Below are positions 7,364 to 10,804 of a stretch of DNA of 10,804 nt, piece after piece. The stretch spans positions 1 to 10,804 of the forward strand of contig CAISKJ010000846.1 of assembly GCA_903885885.1 (NCBI GenBank), read 5' to 3'. How positions within the stretch are numbered: the stretch's first letter is position 1; each line of letters opens with the position of its first letter. The DNA comes from an uncultured delta proteobacterium (GTDB lineage Bacteria > Myxococcota_A > Polyangia > Polyangiales > Ga0077539). The notes below the pieces were generated by a model. The model did no database searches, was not told the origin of the DNA, and saw only the letters and a list, made by a program, of their open reading frames with translations. The translations under genes were made by a program, and so were the position numbers.

Positions 7364-8659
7364 ATGCAGGTCACCGTCTCGCGCGTTTCCCCCGTCGAAA
7401 TTTCCGTCCGCGTCGCGCTCCCGAAGGAGCGTGTGTCGAGTGCCCTCGAGGCGGCGTACAGCGAGCTTGGTAAGCAGGCGCAGATCCGCGGCTTCCGCAA
7501 GGGCAAGGTGCCCAAGCCCCTGCTCAAGCAGTACTTCGGTGGCCAGGTGGCCGAGCAGGTCGCGCGCAAGCTCGTCGATGAGACGCTCGCGGGCGCCATT
7601 CGCGACCACCGCATCGAGCCGATCAACCAGCCCCGCGTCGAGGTCATCGACGACCTGAGCGGCGTGCACGAGTGGTCGTACACCGCCCTCATGGAGGTGC
7701 GCCCCGACATCGCGAACCTCGAGCTGTCGTCGCTCGCGATCACGCGCACGGTCTATCCCGTCACCGAAGAAGACGTCGAGAAGGCCCTGCAGTCGAAGCG
7801 CGAAGAGAGCGCCACGCTGCGCACGCCCGACCCTGCGCGCCCCGCGGCCGCGGGCGACACGGTCACCATCGACATGGCCCTCTCGCTCGGCGGCGTCGAG
7901 CGCCCCGAGTTCTCGTCGAAGGGCCGCCCCGTCGAGGTCGGCGCCTCGCGCCTTCTCAAGGAGGTCGATGCGGCGCTCGTGGGCATGGGCGTGGGTGAGA
8001 CGAAGGAGGTCGACGTGACCTTCCCCGCGACGCACCGTCAGCCCGAGCTCGCGGGCAACACCGCGCAGATGAAGGTGACCGTCACGGCCCACCAGGAGAA
8101 GGTGCTCCCCGAGCTCGACGACGAGTTCGCGAAGGACGTGGGCAAGGAGTCGCTCGCGCAGCTCAAGGCCGACCTCCGCACGGACCTCGAGAAGTCGGCG
8201 AAGGATCGCTCCGACGACGAGACCCGCGGCGCGGCCGTCGAGGCCTTCGTGAAGGCGAACCCCATCCCGGTGCCGCCCTCGCTGGTGGAGCAGGCGATGG
8301 GCGCGATGCGCCAGGACTTCGCGCGCTCGCTCGGCGGCCGCAGCGATCAGCTCCCCGCGGAGCTCAACGAGGTGCTCCGTAAGGACGCGGAAGACCGCAT
8401 GCGCGCGGGCCTTCTGCTCACCGAGCTCGCTCGCGTGAACAACATCGTCGTGTCGGAGGAGGACCTCAACGCCCAGCTCGAGGACCTCTCGAAAGAGACG
8501 GGGAAGGCCGTGCAGCGCCTGCGGGTTGAGTACCGCGAAAAGGCGAAGCGCGACCAGCTCGTGGCGCAGGTGCTCGAGGGCAAGGTGCTCGACCTGCTGC
8601 TGGCGAAGGTCACCGTGACCGAGAAGACCGCCGAGGCCGACGCGGCGAAATCTGAGTGA
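7364..8659 (+). CDS. tig: Trigger factor, ribosome-associated chaperone
   Basis: A 431-aa cytosolic chaperone, a normal length for the family. The N-terminal ribosome-docking domain (about 1-115) contains the signature GFRKGK (43-48) in QIRGFRKGKVPKPLLKQYFG, which binds ribosomal protein L23 at the exit tunnel. A middle FKBP-like domain spans about 164-245 (GDTVTIDMAL to MKVTVTAH), with GETKEVDVTFPATH and ELAGNTAQ as conserved turns. The helical C-terminal arms (about 250-415) hold unfolded chains. The FKBP part is atypical: the region that usually reads F-I-P-G-F-E is LLKEVDAAL (197-205), so aromatic residues of the prolyl isomerase pocket seem lost and isomerase activity may be weak. It is the first gene of the tig-clpP-clpX cluster, with its own promoter just upstream. 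Its stop lies 38 nt before clpP. Confidence 0.97.
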   Translation: MQVTVSRVSPVEISVRVALPKERVSSALEAAYSELGKQAQIRGFRKGKVPKPLLKQYFGGQVAEQVARKLVDETLAGAIRDHRIEPINQPRVEVIDDLSGVHEWSYTALMEVRPDIANLELSSLAITRTVYPVTEEDVEKALQSKREESATLRTPDPARPAAAGDTVTIDMALSLGGVERPEFSSKGRPVEVGASRLLKEVDAALVGMGVGETKEVDVTFPATHRQPELAGNTAQMKVTVTAHQEKVLPELDDEFAKDVGKESLAQLKADLRTDLEKSAKDRSDDETRGAAVEAFVKANPIPVPPSLVEQAMGAMRQDFARSLGGRSDQLPAELNEVLRKDAEDRMRAGLLLTELARVNNIVVSEEDLNAQLEDLSKETGKAVQRLRVEYREKAKRDQLVAQVLEGKVLDLLLAKVTVTEKTAEADAAKSE

Positions 8660-8680
8660 TTGAACAACCGCATCCCGCGC

Positions 8681-8686
8681 GAGGAG
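8681..8686 (+). promoter_or_regulatory. Shine-Dalgarno that decides the clpP start
   Basis: GAGGAG lies 11 bases ahead of ATG 8698. A GTG at 8656 overlapping the tig stop (GTGA) is in the same frame but has no comparable site, and it would add 14 residues not expected in ClpP. The ATG is therefore preferred. Confidence 0.55.
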
Positions 8687-8697
8687 TGACGAGAGCC

Positions 8698-9318
8698 ATG
8701 GAGCGACCGACCAACAGCTTCATCCCGTATCCGCAGGTGATCGAGACCACGCACCGCGGCGAGCGCGCGTGGGACATCTTCTCGCGCCTGCTCAAAGACC
8801 GCATCGTGTTCCTCGGCACCGAGGTCAACGACGATGTGGCCAACATCGTGATCGCGCAGCTCCTGTACCTGGAGAGCGAAGACCCCGACAAGGAGGTGAT
8901 GCTCTACGTGAACAGCCCCGGCGGCGTGATCACCTCGGGCCTCGCGATCTACGACACCATGCAGTACATCAAATGCCCCGTGAGCACGCTGTGCCTCGGG
9001 CAGGCGGCGTCGATGGCGTCGGTGCTCCTCTGCGCGGGCGCCAAGGGTCGACGCCTCGCGCTCCCCAACTCGCGCGTCATGATCCACCAGCCCCTCGGGG
9101 GCTTCCGCGGCCAGGCGACGGACATCGAGATCCACGCTCGCGAGATCCTGCACCTGCGTCACAAGCTCAACGAGATTTATGTGAAGCACACGGGGCAGCC
9201 GATCGAGAAGATCAAGGCCGACACCGAGCGCGACTTCTACCTCGGCGCTGAAGACGCCAAGGCCTACGGCCTCATCGATGAGGTCGTGAACCTCCGCAAA
9301 GACCCTTCGCGCCGCTGA
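8698..9318 (+). CDS. clpP: ATP-dependent Clp protease proteolytic subunit
   Basis: A 206-aa serine peptidase, the usual length, that forms the double-heptamer chamber degrading proteins fed in by ClpX or ClpA. The catalytic set is complete: S105 in GQAASMAS, H130 in SRVMIHQP and D179 in TERDFYLGAEDA. The N-terminus reads IPYPQVIETTHRGERAWDIFSRLLKDRIVFLG in two joined pieces, the standard axial-loop and first-strand region with YP in place of the more common YV. The handle helix is at 140-160 (ATDIEIHAREILHLRHKLN). NSPGG (72-76) forms the oxyanion and substrate-binding turn. Any propeptide would be very short. It lies 38 nt after tig, so the two are probably co-transcribed, and 279 nt before clpX, which completes the ClpXP machine. 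Confidence 0.97.
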   Translation: MERPTNSFIPYPQVIETTHRGERAWDIFSRLLKDRIVFLGTEVNDDVANIVIAQLLYLESEDPDKEVMLYVNSPGGVITSGLAIYDTMQYIKCPVSTLCLGQAASMASVLLCAGAKGRRLALPNSRVMIHQPLGGFRGQATDIEIHAREILHLRHKLNEIYVKHTGQPIEKIKADTERDFYLGAEDAKAYGLIDEVVNLRKDPSRR

Positions 9319-9597
9319 GCCCAGCGCTCTCCCTCCGCACGCGGCTCCACGCCTCACGCCACGACATCCACAACGCGCGCGCCACACGGCGCGCAGCGTC
9401 TCGTCGCGCCCTCGTGTCGCGCGCGTGCACACCGCACAATCGTGTTCGAACGAGGGCCACAATCCCGGCCGTATGCTTGCCGCGCGGGGGGGCGACGATT
9501 ATGCTCACGCTTCGTCGTCGCTGCGCCCCGAGGGCACGAAGCGAATGCACGACGGTCCCTAAGAGTGCGCGCGTCAAGCGCGGGAGGAAGCGGCACG
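9319..9597 (+). promoter_or_regulatory. clpP-clpX intergenic region with possible clpX promoter
   Basis: This 279-base gap holds no convincing gene; the short open frames crossing it read as arginine-rich shadow sequence. A possible -10 TATGCT (9472-9477) follows, some 20 bases later, a perfect 8-base palindrome GTTCGAAC (9444-9451) whose TTCGAA could be a poor -35 or an operator half of unknown function. No classical heat-shock sigma-32 or CIRCE element was recognised. A strong GGGAGGAAG (9582-9590) precedes the GTG start of clpX. The length and these marks suggest that clpX can be transcribed separately from tig-clpP. Confidence 0.35.
9377..9394 (+). terminator. GC hairpin after clpP (possible terminator or processing site)
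   Basis: GCGCGCC, a four-base ACAC loop and GGCGCGC form a perfect seven-pair GC stem beginning 58 bases after the clpP stop. No T tract follows, so it is not a canonical intrinsic terminator. In DNA this GC-rich, chance hairpins are common. Confidence 0.3.

Positions 9598-10804
<1,207 letters not shown>

Noticed and set aside
6184..7749. Minus-strand frame of 521 codons across the hydrolase and the start of tig
   Set aside because: It is antisense to two supported genes and a promoter, and its composition is that of a GC-driven shadow.
8656..8697. GTG start for clpP overlapping the tig stop
   Set aside because: The extra 14 residues are not typical of ClpP, and the ATG at 8698 has the better ribosome binding site.
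9444..9451. GTTCGAAC as a tRNA T-loop
   Set aside because: No acceptor stem, anticodon arm or other tRNA arms can be folded around it.

Overview
The window is very GC-rich bacterial chromosome with GTG starts mixed among ATG starts. The TamA/TamB outer-membrane module, the Rieske/cytochrome b pair and the tig-clpP-clpX order all indicate a Gram-negative, respiring bacterium. The lipobox-bearing TamA, the b-type cytochrome carrying a di-haem tail and the general codon style suggest a myxobacterium-like lineage (Myxococcota, perhaps Polyangia). That placement is inference; no rRNA or other phylogenetic marker was compared.

Left part, minus strand (1-3918): a two-gene TAM operon. tamA (Omp85 family, three POTRA domains plus a 16-strand-type barrel) runs 3918 to 1514. 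Its stop overlaps the start of tamB by one base (TGATG). tamB continues off the left edge, with 504 codons visible. tamA as given contains a one-base deletion near 2231-2242, so its barrel is split between two reading frames. Its signal sequence ends in a lipobox (L-T-G-C), resembling the lipoprotein TamA variant TamL of Bacteroidetes.

Centre, plus strand (4001-6314): a compact quinol:cytochrome c oxidoreductase operon, made of a Tat-targeted Rieske Fe-S protein followed after 1 nt by a single large polypeptide. That polypeptide joins cytochrome b6, subunit IV and two class-I cytochrome c domains (CATCH and CNACH). No separate cytochrome c1 gene is present, so the fusion presumably replaces it. 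Next is a secreted alpha/beta-hydrolase-like protein (6355-7245) with a full Ser-Asp-His set and no clear link to its neighbours.

Right part, plus strand (7290-10804): the cytosolic protein quality control cluster tig (trigger factor), clpP and clpX. A good sigma-70-type promoter lies upstream of tig. clpP follows 38 nt after tig. clpX follows after a 279-nt gap that holds a GC hairpin and possible promoter elements, and it runs off the right edge about 20 codons before its expected end. Trigger factor escorts nascent chains, and ClpXP unfolds and degrades tagged or misfolded proteins.

No tRNA, rRNA, CRISPR array, insertion sequence or phage gene was seen. The window is mostly conserved housekeeping DNA. 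Its unusual points are the all-in-one cytochrome b-cc fusion, the lipoprotein-type, cysteine-paired and frameshifted TamA, and a trigger factor with an atypical FKBP domain.
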